Shown: positions 17,507 to 24,843, numbered from the stretch's first letter. The stretch is DNA of 64,000 nucleotides from Taibaiella lutea (GCF_008629695.1 NZ_VWSH01000001.1:895990-959989); one strand, 5' to 3'. Notes: generated by a model from the letters alone, not told the origin. Numbers and translations: made by a program.

Positions 17507-17926
17507 TTGAAAACCAAATCATTAATATTCCTAAGCTTTATTACAGTTTTAATAAGCTGTGAGTTAGTTGACAACAAGTTTACAATAATAAATAATTCAC
17601 CAAATTTGATTAGTTATTATTTCACTAAAGATTCCACTGGAAAACTCGCTAATGAGTTTTATTCTACTTACTACTACACTACATCTAATGGCAAAATACC
17701 TAAAGAGTTTTATTTTATACAAAGTGGGAATAAAGGAACAATTGAAACTTTAGGAGAATGGGATACAGATACTAGTAGTTTTGATAATGGGACAGCTTAT
17801 ATTTACATTATAGATTCAATAAATATTGGAAGAGAAGACACATTAACAATGAATAAATTGATACGGAAATACTCTGTTACAATAGATTATTTAAAAGCAA
17901 AAAATTGGGTTTTCGAAGTAAAATAA
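17507..17926 (+). CDS. Putative immunity lipoprotein next to the orphan tip
   Basis: A 139-residue protein starting at a TTG (no ATG is nearby) with a clear lipoprotein signal (SLIFLSFITVLISCEL). The mature part is short and beta-rich (FTIINNSPNLISYYFTKDST). No known domain is recognised. It lies 56 bp after the metallopeptidase-like tip and is followed by module R2. The arrangement toxin tip - exported small protein - module is what a displaced toxin/immunity pair would look like; the immunity role is inference. Confidence 0.6.
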   Translation: MKTKSLIFLSFITVLISCELVDNKFTIINNSPNLISYYFTKDSTGKLANEFYSTYYYTTSNGKIPKEFYFIQSGNKGTIETLGEWDTDTSSFDNGTAYIYIIDSINIGREDTLTMNKLIRKYSVTIDYLKAKNWVFEVK

Positions 17927-17955
17927 ACAAGTAGTACTAGCAAGTAATATTTATA

Positions 17956-18122
17956 ATTGAAAATCTATCAATGCAGACAGCGTTTGATATAGAAGAAGAC
18001 AGGATAATTCCTGTCTTCTTCTATATTTAGTGTTATAAGTTTGAAAAATGAAACTATCGCCTTTGTCCATTATAGTGGAATGCTTCCTTTTTTGATTGAT
18101 AGTTTATAATTTAGTAAGAGAA
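17956..18122 (+). repeat. Array module copy R2
   Basis: A degenerate first hairpin is followed by a long terminator stem (AGAAGAAGACAGG ... CCTGTCTTCTTCT, 17991-18021) and then the core TTTGTCCATTATAGTGGAAT to TTTAGTAAGAG (18062-18120). The next gene's ATG follows within a few bases. Confidence 0.85.
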
Positions 18123-18125
18123 TAT

Positions 18126-18542
18126 ATGGGGAAAAGACTAATTAGCACATTTGAATTTCTATATTATTGTTTATATAGAATGTTTACATTAATAAAACGC
18201 GTTGGCGAACGAGATGAAAATATAGCTTCTTGGTTTTATTCACTTTTATTGACAACAAATGTAATAGCACTTTCCTTTCCATTGAAGTTTATAATACCTA
18301 AAGGTTATTTCACCCCGTATCCTTATAATTATTTAATTAATATGCTTCTTGCTTCTATATTTTTAATTCTCTATTTATTATGCAGATATTATTTTTTAAA
18401 AAAGAATAATTATAAAAGAATAATTAACGATAATGAACATAAGTATAAAGGCAGAAACAGACAAATGGCGCTAGTAGGAATTGCATATTCTCTTTTTACG
18501 TTTATTAGTTTTATTGGATTAGCCATATGGCTTAGCCGATAG
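18126..18542 (+). CDS. Small membrane protein, putative immunity (paralogue of 23726)
   Basis: I chose ATG 18126 over the upstream start because the paralogue at 23726 begins the same way (MGKRLISTFEFLYYCLYRMF here, MGKRLLNTFEFLYYCLYRMF there). The 138 residues have about three transmembrane helices (YSLLLTTNVIALSFPLKFII, NMLLASIFLILYLLCRYYF, ALVGIAYSLFTFISFIGLAI) and a conserved loop (ERDENIASWFYS). Integral-membrane immunity proteins are known for membrane-acting toxins, but here the role rests only on location between modules R2 and R3. No toxin remnant is directly upstream. Confidence 0.6.
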   Translation: MGKRLISTFEFLYYCLYRMFTLIKRVGERDENIASWFYSLLLTTNVIALSFPLKFIIPKGYFTPYPYNYLINMLLASIFLILYLLCRYYFLKKNNYKRIINDNEHKYKGRNRQMALVGIAYSLFTFISFIGLAIWLSR

Positions 18543-18563
18543 TTTGCAGTTAGGCTTATGTAT

Positions 18564-18748
18564 TAGCGACCAAAAGAGAACACATGATTGAAAATCGACC
18601 AACAAGAAGAAAAAGCTGAGGTAAAAGAAGACAGGATAATCCCCGTCTTCTTTTATTTTTATAATTCACTTAAAGAATAAAATTATTGTCTTTGTCCATT
18701 ATAGTGGAATGCTTTCTTTTTTGATTAATGTTTTATACTTTAGAGAAC
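18564..18748 (+). repeat. Array module copy R3
   Basis: It extends further left than R1, with AGCGACCAAAAGAGAACA, then CAACAAGAAGAAAAAGCTG. The terminator (AAAAGAAGACAGG / CCCGTCTTCTTTT, 18623-18654) is followed by TTTATTTTT, then the core at 18691-18746. Confidence 0.85.
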
Positions 18749-18874
18749 AGAATAAATACAATTTTAACTTCTGTCAGTTTCCATAATTGGAATTGAGGAC
18801 AGGCAAATAATTAACATAAACAATAATTACATATTTGTTTTAGGACATATTTCTATAAGGTCAAACTATTTATT

Positions 18875-19231
18875 ATGGAAAAGATTATTAGAGCTCCAAT
18901 GCTTCGATTATTGGTTTTTGGAGCAGTAGTTATAATTTTTATAGGATGGATTGTGATTTCCAAAATTCATGGTTCAAAAACCGAACAGAATTTTTATGAA
19001 CAAAGTTTTAAAACGACTGTCGTGAGTTCAAATTCTTACTATAACAGGTCAATTGAATTTCATTTGAAAAATGGTTTAAAACTTTATTTTATGCCTTCTG
19101 ATAAAAATGGTATTGAAATAGGTGATTCCATAGGAAAAAAAGGAAAAACATACTTATATGATGTCTACAGGAAAAGTGATAATGGGCAATATAAATTTTG
19201 GGCTACTTATAATTTTGAAGAATCACTTTAA
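18875..19231 (+). CDS. Small membrane-anchored protein, putative immunity (paralogue of 20876)
   Basis: A 118-residue protein with one N-terminal transmembrane helix (LLVFGAVVIIFIGWIVIS) and an exposed beta-rich domain. It is clearly related to the protein at 20876-21232: both share VSSNSY-x2-RSIEFHL-x-NGLK-x-YF near the middle and IGDSI-x-K-x3-TYLY-x-VYRK at the end. The lipoprotein at 25495 has a weaker match (IGDSLSKPAGS ... YRK). The domain is unknown to me. Presence of two to three diverged copies in one array supports a family of adaptable immunity proteins (inference). Confidence 0.6.
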   Translation: MEKIIRAPMLRLLVFGAVVIIFIGWIVISKIHGSKTEQNFYEQSFKTTVVSSNSYYNRSIEFHLKNGLKLYFMPSDKNGIEIGDSIGKKGKTYLYDVYRKSDNGQYKFWATYNFEESL

Positions 19232-19263
19232 TAAAACGTAAAAGTTACAATATTATTCAAAAT

Positions 19264-19401
19264 ATGAAACGAAGACTGACTACAATAATCATTTTACTAA
19301 TTAGTTATAGCTTTAGTATAGGATGTCACGTTAACACTTCTTATGACAATAAAAATTATTTGAATGGAACATCATTGCCGTGTTTGCGGATTATATATTG
19401 A
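19264..19401 (+). pseudogene. Truncated lipoprotein 5' end
   Basis: A 45-codon frame begins with a good lipoprotein signal (RRLTTIIILLISYSFSIGCH). It runs out after about 12 further residues, where its DNA becomes the start of the CPCC gene in another frame. It looks like an immunity lipoprotein gene cut off by the junction that brought in the CPCC gene. Confidence 0.5.
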
Positions 19402-19618
19402 AGATGCTCCATGGGGAGAAGATGGTAAATCTCCTACATACGAGATCTGTCCTTGTTGCGGCGTTGAATTTGGAAATGAAGATTACATTTTAGAGTCTGT
19501 CAGAAGTTACCGTAAGAAATGGCTTGATAATGGAACAAATTGGTTCATTAATAAAGCAAAGCCTTTGAATTGGACACCTGAAGAACAATTAACTTTAATT
19601 CCTGAGGATTGGTATTAG
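19364..19618 (+). CDS. Cysteine-rich CPCC-type small protein, putative immunity
   Basis: An 84-residue protein with two metal-binding cysteine pairs (CRVCGL at residues 5-10 and ICPCCGVEFG at about 29-38). The remainder is of the kind seen in the small CPCC family (WGEDGKSPTYE, then the WLDNGTNWF and NWTPEEQLTLIP motifs). Such proteins often sit in polymorphic toxin loci, so an immunity role is plausible, but the family's activity is not established. It has no signal peptide, so it would act in the cytoplasm. A truncated second copy of its 3' end is at 24711-24797. It lies between the truncated lipoprotein and module R4. Confidence 0.65.
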   Translation: MEHHCRVCGLYIEDAPWGEDGKSPTYEICPCCGVEFGNEDYILESVRSYRKKWLDNGTNWFINKAKPLNWTPEEQLTLIPEDWY

Positions 19619-19627
19619 GAGTGGGGT

Positions 19628-19836
19628 AATATATCAGAGTTAGTGATGACGAATCAAAAGAGAACAGATGATTTAAAATCAGCTAACAAGAAGAAAAAGT
19701 TGAGGTAAAAGAAGACAGGATAATCCCTCGTCTTCTTTTATTTTTATAACTCACTTAAAGAATAAAATTATTGTCTTTGTCCATTATAGTGGAATGCTTT
19801 CTTTTTTGATTAATAGTTGATACTTTAGTAAGAGAA
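19628..19836 (+). repeat. Array module copy R4
   Basis: The left end TAATATATCAGAGTTAGTGA is shared with R5, and AATCAAAAGAGAACA with R3. The terminator is at 19707-19738, and the core runs from TTTGTCCATTATAGTGGAAT at 19776 to CTTTAGTAAGAGA. From the terminator to the core it is nearly identical to R3. Confidence 0.85.
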
Positions 19837-19993
19837 TAAAAGACATGGAACTATATTAGCAATAAACCCAGATGCATTTTTATCCAGGGGGATGGCAAGG
19901 AGCAGCAACGGATCAGAGTATAATAATAAACGAAACCCAAAAAAGTGGTTCCAAACTTTAACTTGTGTAACGATGCCAAAGGCTGATAAATAA
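19835..19993 (+). pseudogene. Toxin C-terminal tail remnant
   Basis: A start-less frame of 52 codons follows module R4 and ends 4 bp before the ATG of the next gene. The peptide is polar and basic with a W (GTILAINPDAFLSRGM, then RNPKKWFQTLTCV). Nothing in it is diagnostic, but the end of a larger protein placed directly before a putative immunity gene is what a displaced Rhs tip leaves behind. This reading is inference. Confidence 0.45.
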
Positions 19994-19997
19994 GAAA

Positions 19998-20396
19998 ATG
20001 AAAAAAGCATATTATTATTTGTATTATAAGATATGTAAGGCATTCAGTAAAGACGACCATCCTTTGTTTTCTGTAGGCTTTAGGGCTGATGTGGTTGTAA
20101 TGGCGCTTAAAATATGGACAGCAATTTCTTTATATTCTTATTTAAGTATTTTGCTTGGTTATAGAATAAAGTTATCCATTACAGAACCGTTAGGTCTTAT
20201 TCCTATTGCTTTAGCATTAGGTTCTACCTTATACTTTTTTACTTTTTCAAATAAATGGAAGCCCTATTTTGAGGAGTTTGAGAAGCTGCCCAAGCGAAAG
20301 AACTTAATTGGAGGCATAATAGTGTGGGGTGTTGCTATACTTAGCTTTATTAATTTTATTATTTCTGTAAATCTGATGAAAAATTCTCTTAGATAG
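19998..20396 (+). CDS. Small membrane protein, putative immunity
   Basis: A 132-residue protein with an N-terminal amphipathic stretch (MKKAYYYLYYKICKAFSKDD) and three probable transmembrane helices (VVVMALKIWTAISLYSYLSI, ITEPLGLIPIALALGSTLYF, LIGGIIVWGVAILSFINFII). It resembles the 18126/23726 pair in layout but not clearly in sequence. It starts 4 bp after a toxin-tail remnant, which supports an immunity role by position. No known domain. Confidence 0.55.
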   Translation: MKKAYYYLYYKICKAFSKDDHPLFSVGFRADVVVMALKIWTAISLYSYLSILLGYRIKLSITEPLGLIPIALALGSTLYFFTFSNKWKPYFEEFEKLPKRKNLIGGIIVWGVAILSFINFIISVNLMKNSLR

Positions 20397-20609
20397 AGTG
20401 GAAAATTTCGCCCCGCAATTTCGTCCCCGCAGCGTCTCCCGAAGGGGGGGTAATGTTTCAGAATTGGCGTTACTTAAAAAGGGTATCATAAAGTGCTTGT
20501 TTTCAATAGAAACCAAAGTGATTTTATAAATAAAAGGTGGATATAATTATCTGCCTTTTATATTTTCAGGTAATAATTTTACACCTCTAATGAAGATAAA
20601 GTATCCTCA

Positions 20610-20861
20610 TGTATCAGATATGGCGTTGAACAAAAATGTGTTCATTGCCAATCGACATATATTATCAAAAGTGGCAAAACACCTGATAAGAAACAACGGT
20701 TTCTTTGTAAATCCTGCAATAAAAGGTTCTTAGGTACTTATTTCTATATCGCCTGTCAACCCGATATTAATCAGCAAATAATTATTGGGATAGGTTTGGG
20801 AGGCGGGTTTTGGATAGGTGGGCAAAAATCAATATACTCCAGCAGCCATTCCAATAGGTAA
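20610..20861 (+). mobile_element. IS1-like transposase (InsA) remnant
   Basis: A start-less frame encodes the InsA-type zinc ribbon: CVHCQSTYIIKSGKTPDKK, then QRFLCKSCNKRF, then ACQPDINQQII, after which similarity fades into unrelated residues. The helix-turn-helix end, the InsB part and both inverted repeats are missing, so it is a dead fragment. It occupies much of the 479-bp gap 20397-20875. A GC-rich scrap at about 20405-20450 precedes it. Confidence 0.65.
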
Positions 20862-20875
20862 ATAATATTATAAAT

Positions 20876-21232
20876 ATGTCTTTTAAAAAAATACCTTTAA
20901 TATTAAAAATATTGGGATTGTTACCAATAATAGCCGTAATAATAAAAATTTATACTTCAATTGACAATGAAAGTGAAAACGCAAAAAGATTCTATAATCA
21001 AAGTTTCTCTGCAATTGTAAGTTCTAATTCTTATGAGGGCAGGTCAATTGAGTTCCACCTTAATAATGGGTTAAAAGTATATTTTTGGCCATCATCTTCA
21101 TTAGATGAAAAAATAGCTATAGGTGATTCTATTAAAAAAGAGGATAGTACTTATCTCTACTTTGTTTATCGGAAAGAAAACGACAATAAATATAAATACC
21201 TCAGTTCTTACGATTTTAAAAAAATAGAATAG
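20876..21232 (+). CDS. Small membrane-anchored protein, putative immunity (paralogue of 18875)
   Basis: A 118-residue protein with a hydrophobic N-terminus (PLILKILGLLPIIAVIIKIY) and the same exposed domain as 18875-19231 (SSNSYEGRSIEFHLNNGLKV, IAIGDSIKKEDSTYLYFVYR). The two are the same length and diverged over their full length, which suggests an old duplication or independent arrival rather than a recent tandem copy. No module separates it from the next gene at 21328, unlike most members of the array. Role inferred from context only. Confidence 0.6.
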   Translation: MSFKKIPLILKILGLLPIIAVIIKIYTSIDNESENAKRFYNQSFSAIVSSNSYEGRSIEFHLNNGLKVYFWPSSSLDEKIAIGDSIKKEDSTYLYFVYRKENDNKYKYLSSYDFKKIE

Positions 21233-21327
21233 TCGATTGTTATTTTAATATACTTAATCATGGAATTAAGACCACACAATCCGGAGGTCTGGATGTAGAT
21301 TAGCAATAGCTTAATAAAATTCATAAA

Positions 21328-21942
21328 ATGATTACCGGATATTTAATTGTCAGAAAAGTAGATGCTGTTGAAGTACATGAAAATAATTTCCTGAAACCCT
21401 ATAATAATACTATCTACTATCACGGGATAGATCGCTTAATGTGGGGTGATATAGATAATTATTTATTTAAAGGGGGCACACTTGACAATAATGCACTAAA
21501 TGAATACAAATCAATTGTAGATTCAGGAAATGACGGTTCATTCTTAAATTTGGCTAACACATTGAACTCAGCTGAAGTTTTGTTAAACCACAATAATGCC
21601 GTTGCATTAAATAATGAAATCATTGCGATAGAATCTTCATTTCTGAATGTAATCAAACCAAAAATACAAGAAACGCCTCCCATTTATTGGATGGGCTATG
21701 ATCTTGTTTTGTTAGGAGGGTGGTCGCTTATCAGGCATGGCATTTTTGAAAACAATATGCTTTCATTGCTTAATAATACAAAGCTAAACAGATATGGATT
21801 ATTTGATAATCCTGATTCTATATCCGGTTTCCTCGATGAATATAATCTCCTGTCTGATAATAATAAGGTCGATAAAATTATAGATTCTCTTATATTAGAT
21901 ACAATAAAAGTTGGCAAGCCGATTATTGATGCAAACTTGTAA
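21328..21942 (+). CDS. Hypothetical protein of the array, putative immunity
   Basis: A 204-residue soluble protein with no signal peptide or transmembrane helix, unlike most genes around it. Composition is acidic and asparagine-rich (LDNNALNEYKSIVDSGND, LLSDNNKVDKIIDSLI), mostly helical. I recognise no domain or motif. It is followed by module R5. It could be a cytoplasmic immunity protein, or a cargo gene unrelated to toxins. Confidence 0.5.
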   Translation: MITGYLIVRKVDAVEVHENNFLKPYNNTIYYHGIDRLMWGDIDNYLFKGGTLDNNALNEYKSIVDSGNDGSFLNLANTLNSAEVLLNHNNAVALNNEIIAIESSFLNVIKPKIQETPPIYWMGYDLVLLGGWSLIRHGIFENNMLSLLNNTKLNRYGLFDNPDSISGFLDEYNLLSDNNKVDKIIDSLILDTIKVGKPIIDANL

Positions 21943-21956
21943 ATATTCGACACAGG

Positions 21957-22153
21957 TAATATATCAGAGTTAGTGATGGTGCCCATTAGCGGACGTTTAT
22001 ATTGAAATCAATCAACGGAAGAAAAAGTTGATGTAAAGAAGACAGGATAATCCCCTGTCTTTTTTTTAAATTATATCGCAATTGATTGCCAACTTCTTCC
22101 ATTATAGTGGAATGCTTCCTTTTTTGATTAATAGTTGATATCTTAGGAAATCG
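21957..22153 (+). repeat. Array module copy R5
   Basis: The left end is shared with R4 (ATATCAGAGTTAGTGATG). The first hairpin (TCAATCAAC / AAAGTTGAT) is clear. The terminator GACAGG/CCTGTC is at 22036-22066 with an 8-T run, and the core at 22094-22150. It runs into ATAAATTGGTTTGGAAA, as R1 does. Confidence 0.85.
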
Positions 22154-22204
22154 ATAAATTGGTTTGGAAATAGCGGCCAAAAGCCCGCAACCGCCGTATG
22201 GTAA
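22154..22204 (+). pseudogene. Toxin-tip remnant (INWFG scrap)
   Basis: Sixteen codons encode INWFGNSGQKPATAVW and then a stop, 38 bp before the next gene's ATG. The first codons match the DNA after module R1, where INWFGKSG is encoded. I read it as the start of an old tip domain, almost wholly deleted. Confidence 0.45.
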
Positions 22205-22242
22205 CGTAATTTTTGATCTAACTAAACCTTAAATAAACAAAG

Positions 22243-22731
22243 ATGAAATATAAAAATATAGTTTTGGTAATTATTCTTTTTCTTTTTGCATTTAATAGTA
22301 ATGCCCAACAGGCGAATTATAATGCATGTCAAATGATTAAAAAAGAATTGGAATCATTTATTGATACAATGAAATTAGAAAAAAGGGATAATGGGAAACA
22401 TAGCGTTTACGTCCTTGATATTCTTGATGACAAGCCCGAATATATAGAATTCAAAATAAATAGCTTTAGCGATGTACATTATTTAGAACGTATAACCTGG
22501 AATCATTTTGCAATCGTAGATTCAGAAATAGTTTTAATTTGTAATTTACCTTTGCAATCAATATCGTTAATTCAATGTCTTTCTGCTCAAATGATTTCCA
22601 GAGAAAACACAGCCCTTGTAAAGCAAAAACTATACGATAAGAATATTCTAATTATAGGGGCAGAAATGCAAAAGATAGGCATAATTAAAGAAGGTAAATT
22701 AAATGTGGTAATTTATCCCAGTCGTGGATAA
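22243..22731 (+). CDS. Exported protein of the array, putative immunity
   Basis: A 162-residue protein with a cleavable signal peptide (NIVLVIILFLFAFNSNAQQ) and a mature domain of about 140 residues (KLEKRDNGKHSVYVLDILDD, then YLERITWNHFAIVDSE). No domain recognised. It lies between the INWFG scrap and module R6. A periplasmic immunity protein is the most economical guess. Confidence 0.55.
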   Translation: MKYKNIVLVIILFLFAFNSNAQQANYNACQMIKKELESFIDTMKLEKRDNGKHSVYVLDILDDKPEYIEFKINSFSDVHYLERITWNHFAIVDSEIVLICNLPLQSISLIQCLSAQMISRENTALVKQKLYDKNILIIGAEMQKIGIIKEGKLNVVIYPSRG

Positions 22732-22905
22732 TAGTGACCCAAAGAAAAACATTAGATTTAAAATTAATCAACAAGAAGTGTTGATGTAAAGAAGACAGGA
22801 TAATCCCTGTCTTCTTTATTTTTAATGATATAGCAATGAAATTCTCACTTTGTCCATTATAGTGGAATGCTTCCTTTTTTGATTAATGTTTTATACTTTA
22901 GTAAG
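22730..22905 (+). repeat. Array module copy R6
   Basis: AATAGTGACCCAAAGAAAAA begins the copy, followed by TTAATCAAC / GTTGATG. The terminator GAAGACAGG ATAAT CCCTGTCTTC is at 22789-22816 with TTTATTTTT, and the core TTTGTCCATTATAGTGGAAT to TTTAGTAAG at 22849-22905. Confidence 0.85.
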
Positions 22906-22940
22906 CACTACATTTTAAGTTATATTAAAATCGCAATAGT

Positions 22941-23525
22941 ATGAAAATTATATTCTTATTGATATCGATGTCATTTTCTGTTTCTTTTTATGGACAAGAA
23001 ATGACCTCTGTTGTTGATAGCAATACAAAGTCAGAAATAATAAAGAGATTGATATCAAATAAAGAAAATGCGATGTTTAAATACCTTTATCAAGATTTAT
23101 CCTACAAATCTAAAATGATTAGGGTGTTCAATGCAGCTGTTATTGTGGATAACAAAGATAGCGTGTCTTTCAACTATGATTTTGTAAAGAATGTCAAAAT
23201 AAGGTCGGCAAATGATTATTTAATATATAATATAGGCAATAAAGGAAGATTGAAAATTTTAGCTTCGTATTCTATTGATTCAACTGATATAAATTTGTAT
23301 CCGCCACTCTCTGTCAAAGAATCTTTTTTAACTGATATAGAAAAGTACTACAATATTGATAGTGTTATATTTTTAGCTTTATATGGCGTTAATGGGATTT
23401 GCATTATGACTGAAAATGAAATATGGATTGTAAACGGAAATGAAAGGACTGATTTGAAAACTTATGTAAAAGAAAATTATTCCACTTTGGGCGAACTTCG
23501 AAATCTCTTTTTATTAAAGAAGTAA
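22941..23525 (+). CDS. Exported protein of the array, putative immunity
   Basis: A 194-residue protein with a signal peptide (IIFLLISMSFSVSFYGQ). The mature domain alternates charged and beta-type segments (IRVFNAAVIVDNKDSVSFNY, then FLALYGVNGICIMTENEIWI). It shows no similarity that I can see to the other array proteins. It is flanked by modules R6 and R7, so it forms a complete single-gene unit, the simplest form the array takes. Confidence 0.55.
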   Translation: MKIIFLLISMSFSVSFYGQEMTSVVDSNTKSEIIKRLISNKENAMFKYLYQDLSYKSKMIRVFNAAVIVDNKDSVSFNYDFVKNVKIRSANDYLIYNIGNKGRLKILASYSIDSTDINLYPPLSVKESFLTDIEKYYNIDSVIFLALYGVNGICIMTENEIWIVNGNERTDLKTYVKENYSTLGELRNLFLLKK

Positions 23526-23540
23526 TCAGAATTAAAAAAT

Positions 23541-23700
23541 TTGATTGAATCAATTAATAAGAAAAATGTTGACTTTAAAAAAAAAGACAGGGTATTTCCT
23601 GTCTTTTTTTATTTTTAATGATGTCGCAATTAATTACCAATATCCATTATAGTGGAATGCTTCCTTTTTTGATTAATATTTTATATTTTAGTAAGAGGAT
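23541..23700 (+). repeat. Array module copy R7
   Basis: TTGATTGAATCAATTAATAA starts the copy. The terminator AAAAAGACAGG GTATTT CCTGTCTTTTTTT is at 23579-23611, and the core from ATCCATTATAGTGGAATGCT to TTTTAGTAAGAGG at 23641-23697. It lacks the TTTG seen before the core in R1-R4 and R6. Confidence 0.85.
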
Positions 23701-23725
23701 AGGAGCAATTTAAAGTTGAAGAAAC

Positions 23726-24127
23726 ATGGGAAAAAGACTATTAAATACATTTGAATTCCTATACTATTGCCTATATAGAATGTTCGCATTGGTGAAAAGA
23801 GTAGGAGTAAAAGACGAGGACCTGGCTTCTTTCTTATATTCGTTGTTACTTTTTTTAAACACAAGTATCATATTGGGATTTTTGTTGAAATACACTTTTC
23901 CGAAAGGTTTATTAACTTCTAATGGCCTATTTGTAAGATTGGTATTAGCTTTTCCATTCTTAATCTGGTATCTTATATGTAGACATTATTTTTTGAAAAG
24001 AAAAAATTGTGAAAGGATAATAGCTTACAATGAACGAAAGTACAACGGAAGAAATAGACAGTTGGCTCTTATTGGAATCGGATATTTTATTCTTACAATT
24101 ATCGCATTTATGAGTTTAATGAGGTGA
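23726..24127 (+). CDS. Small membrane protein, putative immunity (paralogue of 18126)
   Basis: A 133-residue protein sharing its first 20 residues almost exactly with 18126-18542. The shared features continue through KRVG-x-(R/K)DE, a three-helix layout and the ending (Y-x-GRNRQ-x-AL-x-GI). The two genes are each placed directly after a module (R2 and R7), so this gene-plus-module unit has been duplicated or acquired twice. Role inferred from context. Confidence 0.6.
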   Translation: MGKRLLNTFEFLYYCLYRMFALVKRVGVKDEDLASFLYSLLLFLNTSIILGFLLKYTFPKGLLTSNGLFVRLVLAFPFLIWYLICRHYFLKRKNCERIIAYNERKYNGRNRQLALIGIGYFILTIIAFMSLMR

Positions 24128-24183
24128 TTGAATAATAGCGGAATGCTTCCTTTTTTGATTGATATTTTATACTTAGTAAGAGA
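24127..24183 (+). repeat. Array module copy R8 (core only)
   Basis: Only the right half of the module is present: ATAATAGCGGAATGCTTCCT then TTTTGATTGATATTTTATAC and TTAGTAAGAG. It begins right at the stop codon of the previous gene, so the hairpin and terminator have been lost. Confidence 0.8.
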
Positions 24184-24193
24184 TAAGAAAGAC

Positions 24194-24670
24194 ATGAAAA
24201 CAATATTATTTAATTTGTTGTGTTTAGTTTGTTTAAGCAATTGTTTTGCTCAAACCAATAATACTGAAGGTATTTTTATTGGGCAGGCCTTCAGTGTAAG
24301 AAATTATAAAAATATTATTGCAAAGAGTAAAGCATCCGTTACTAAAATGCAAAATATTCTAAAAATTGACGGTTTGTTTTTAAAAACAAGCGTAGTTAAT
24401 GAAAGGACATATTCCTGTTTGCGAAAATATATTTTAGAACATTGTGTTAGCACGGATAAATCTAAATCGAAAAATATAAATTCTGTAATTATACGTGTTT
24501 TGAGTAATAGCGGGCAACAAGTATGTTACCTTATTGACAAGGAAGAAATTGTTCCATATATTAACGACCTTAAGAAACAGATTAAAGCAATAACTAAAAA
24601 AGGTGAAAATAAAGATCTATTCGAGATCTTTGAGAGTATATTAAGGATAACTAATTATGTGCCCAAATAA
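24194..24670 (+). CDS. Exported protein, putative immunity (family of 15912)
   Basis: I chose ATG 24194 (158 residues), which starts the signal peptide MKTILFNLLCLVCLSNCFAQ; the frame is also open upstream to 24128, inside the R8 core. The C-terminus (YINDLKKQIKAITKKG ... IFESILRITNYV) matches the intact toxin's putative immunity protein at 15912 and the protein at 24844. The cysteines (SYSCLRKYILEHCVS, QQVCYLID) could form disulphides in the periplasm. A periplasmic immunity role is inferred. Confidence 0.6.
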   Translation: MKTILFNLLCLVCLSNCFAQTNNTEGIFIGQAFSVRNYKNIIAKSKASVTKMQNILKIDGLFLKTSVVNERTYSCLRKYILEHCVSTDKSKSKNINSVIIRVLSNSGQQVCYLIDKEEIVPYINDLKKQIKAITKKGENKDLFEIFESILRITNYVPK

Positions 24671-24710
24671 TATAATCAAATACATTTGATTTATAACGTG
24701 TTCTGACAAG

Positions 24711-24797
24711 AGAACAAATTGGTTCATTAATAAAGCAAAGCCTTTGAATTGGACACTTGAAGAACAATTAACTTTAATTCCTGATGATTGGTATTAG
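24711..24797 (+). pseudogene. Truncated duplicate of the CPCC gene 3' end
   Basis: This stretch encodes the last ~27 residues of the 19364-19618 protein with only two changes (NWTPEEQLTLIPED there, NWTLEEQLTLIPDD here) and the same stop context. The upstream two thirds, including both cysteine pairs, are missing. It is a direct trace of duplication and deletion in the array. Confidence 0.8.
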
Positions 24798-24843
24798 AAG
24801 TACTGAAGTAATTATTCTCATAGAAGTAGTAATTCTTACCAAA

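Noticed and set aside
20405-20450. GC-rich scrap with hairpin potential after the 19998 gene
   Set aside because: No clear stem with a T-run and no similarity to the modules; I could not support a feature.
16521-24183. Possible integron cassette array with attC sites
   Set aside because: The modules do not show GTTRRRY/RYYYAAC core sites, no integrase gene is in the window, and the conserved core lies outside the hairpins.
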